The position numbers were made by a program, and so were the translations under genes. A stretch of 35,809 nucleotides of DNA from Acinetobacter pollinis. GTDB lineage: Bacteria > Pseudomonadota > Gammaproteobacteria > Pseudomonadales > Moraxellaceae. The stretch is from assembly GCF_015627175.1 (NCBI RefSeq), contig NZ_VTDQ01000023.1:1-35809 (forward strand). The letters are read 5' to 3'. The first letter of the stretch is position 1; the number at the start of each line of letters is the position of its first letter. Below the pieces are notes generated by a model that saw nothing but the letters and a program-made list of their open reading frames with translations, made no database searches and was not told the origin of the DNA. Shown one piece after another: positions 35,712 to 35,809 of this stretch.

Positions 35712-35809
35712 AAATGAGCCTTTTAAAGTCTTCAGTGTTTTAGCGATTTAAAACAGGTATTGATGACTTCTATCTAACGGTAAACGGAGAAGAGTTGTAG
35801 GGGGAATAC

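Overview
The window looks like chromosomal DNA from a species of Acinetobacter (Moraxellaceae, Gammaproteobacteria). This is inferred from the AT-rich codon use, the protein sequences (for example a glutaminase-asparaginase very like the classical Acinetobacter enzyme), and the lepA-lepB-rnc-era-recO-pdxJ order shared with Pseudomonas. The species cannot be fixed from sequence alone. Nearly all of the window is housekeeping genome with tight gene packing. I see no CRISPR array, prophage, toxin-antitoxin pair or multi-gene defence or biosynthetic locus.

Region by region: (1) 1-1800 is the only accessory-looking part. It holds the tail of an IS630-type transposase, a small conserved-looking protein with its own terminator, a zinc-free ribosomal protein L36 paralogue (rpmJ) under a near-perfect Zur operator, and a macro-domain-like protein of a phage-associated family on the minus strand. 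(2) 1805-8081 carries uvrB, an exported lipocalin, rarD, obgE and proB on the plus strand. (3) 8128-10962 has a small minus-strand orphan, then a DUF1615 lipoprotein, a HAD-IB phosphatase and a LysE-type exporter. (4) 11200-18149 is the lepA-lepB-rnc-era-(small lipoprotein)-recO-pdxJ-miaE block, closed by a strong terminator. (5) 18171-18324 is a tRNA-Asn gene on the minus strand with its own promoter and terminator.

(6) 18533-18973 is an unrecognised 146-residue protein. (7) 18991-29939 is all minus strand. Read in transcription order it is alaA, the periplasmic glutaminase-asparaginase, dnaE-trmJ-cysE (an apparent operon), a TPR lipoprotein and a large GXSXG-hydrolase lipoprotein. (8) 30093-32396 on the plus strand has the overlapping msrB/glutathione peroxidase pair and an exported beta-propeller lactonase-like protein. 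(9) 32531-35711 on the minus strand has sstT, a DUF2058 protein and a YbdG-type mechanosensitive channel.

Themes: translation and RNA maturation (lepA, rnc, era, miaE, trmJ, tRNA-Asn, rpmJ), DNA replication and repair (dnaE, uvrB, recO), amino-acid metabolism and transport (proB, cysE, alaA, asparaginase, sstT, LysE), and envelope lipoproteins (four predicted from lipoboxes). The clearest regulatory signal is the Zur box at 680-694 in front of the zinc-free L36. No intergenic gap exceeds about 300 bases. The longest are 184-443, 10963-11199, 18286-18532, 30995-31211 and 13901-14101, and what each contains is noted in the entries.
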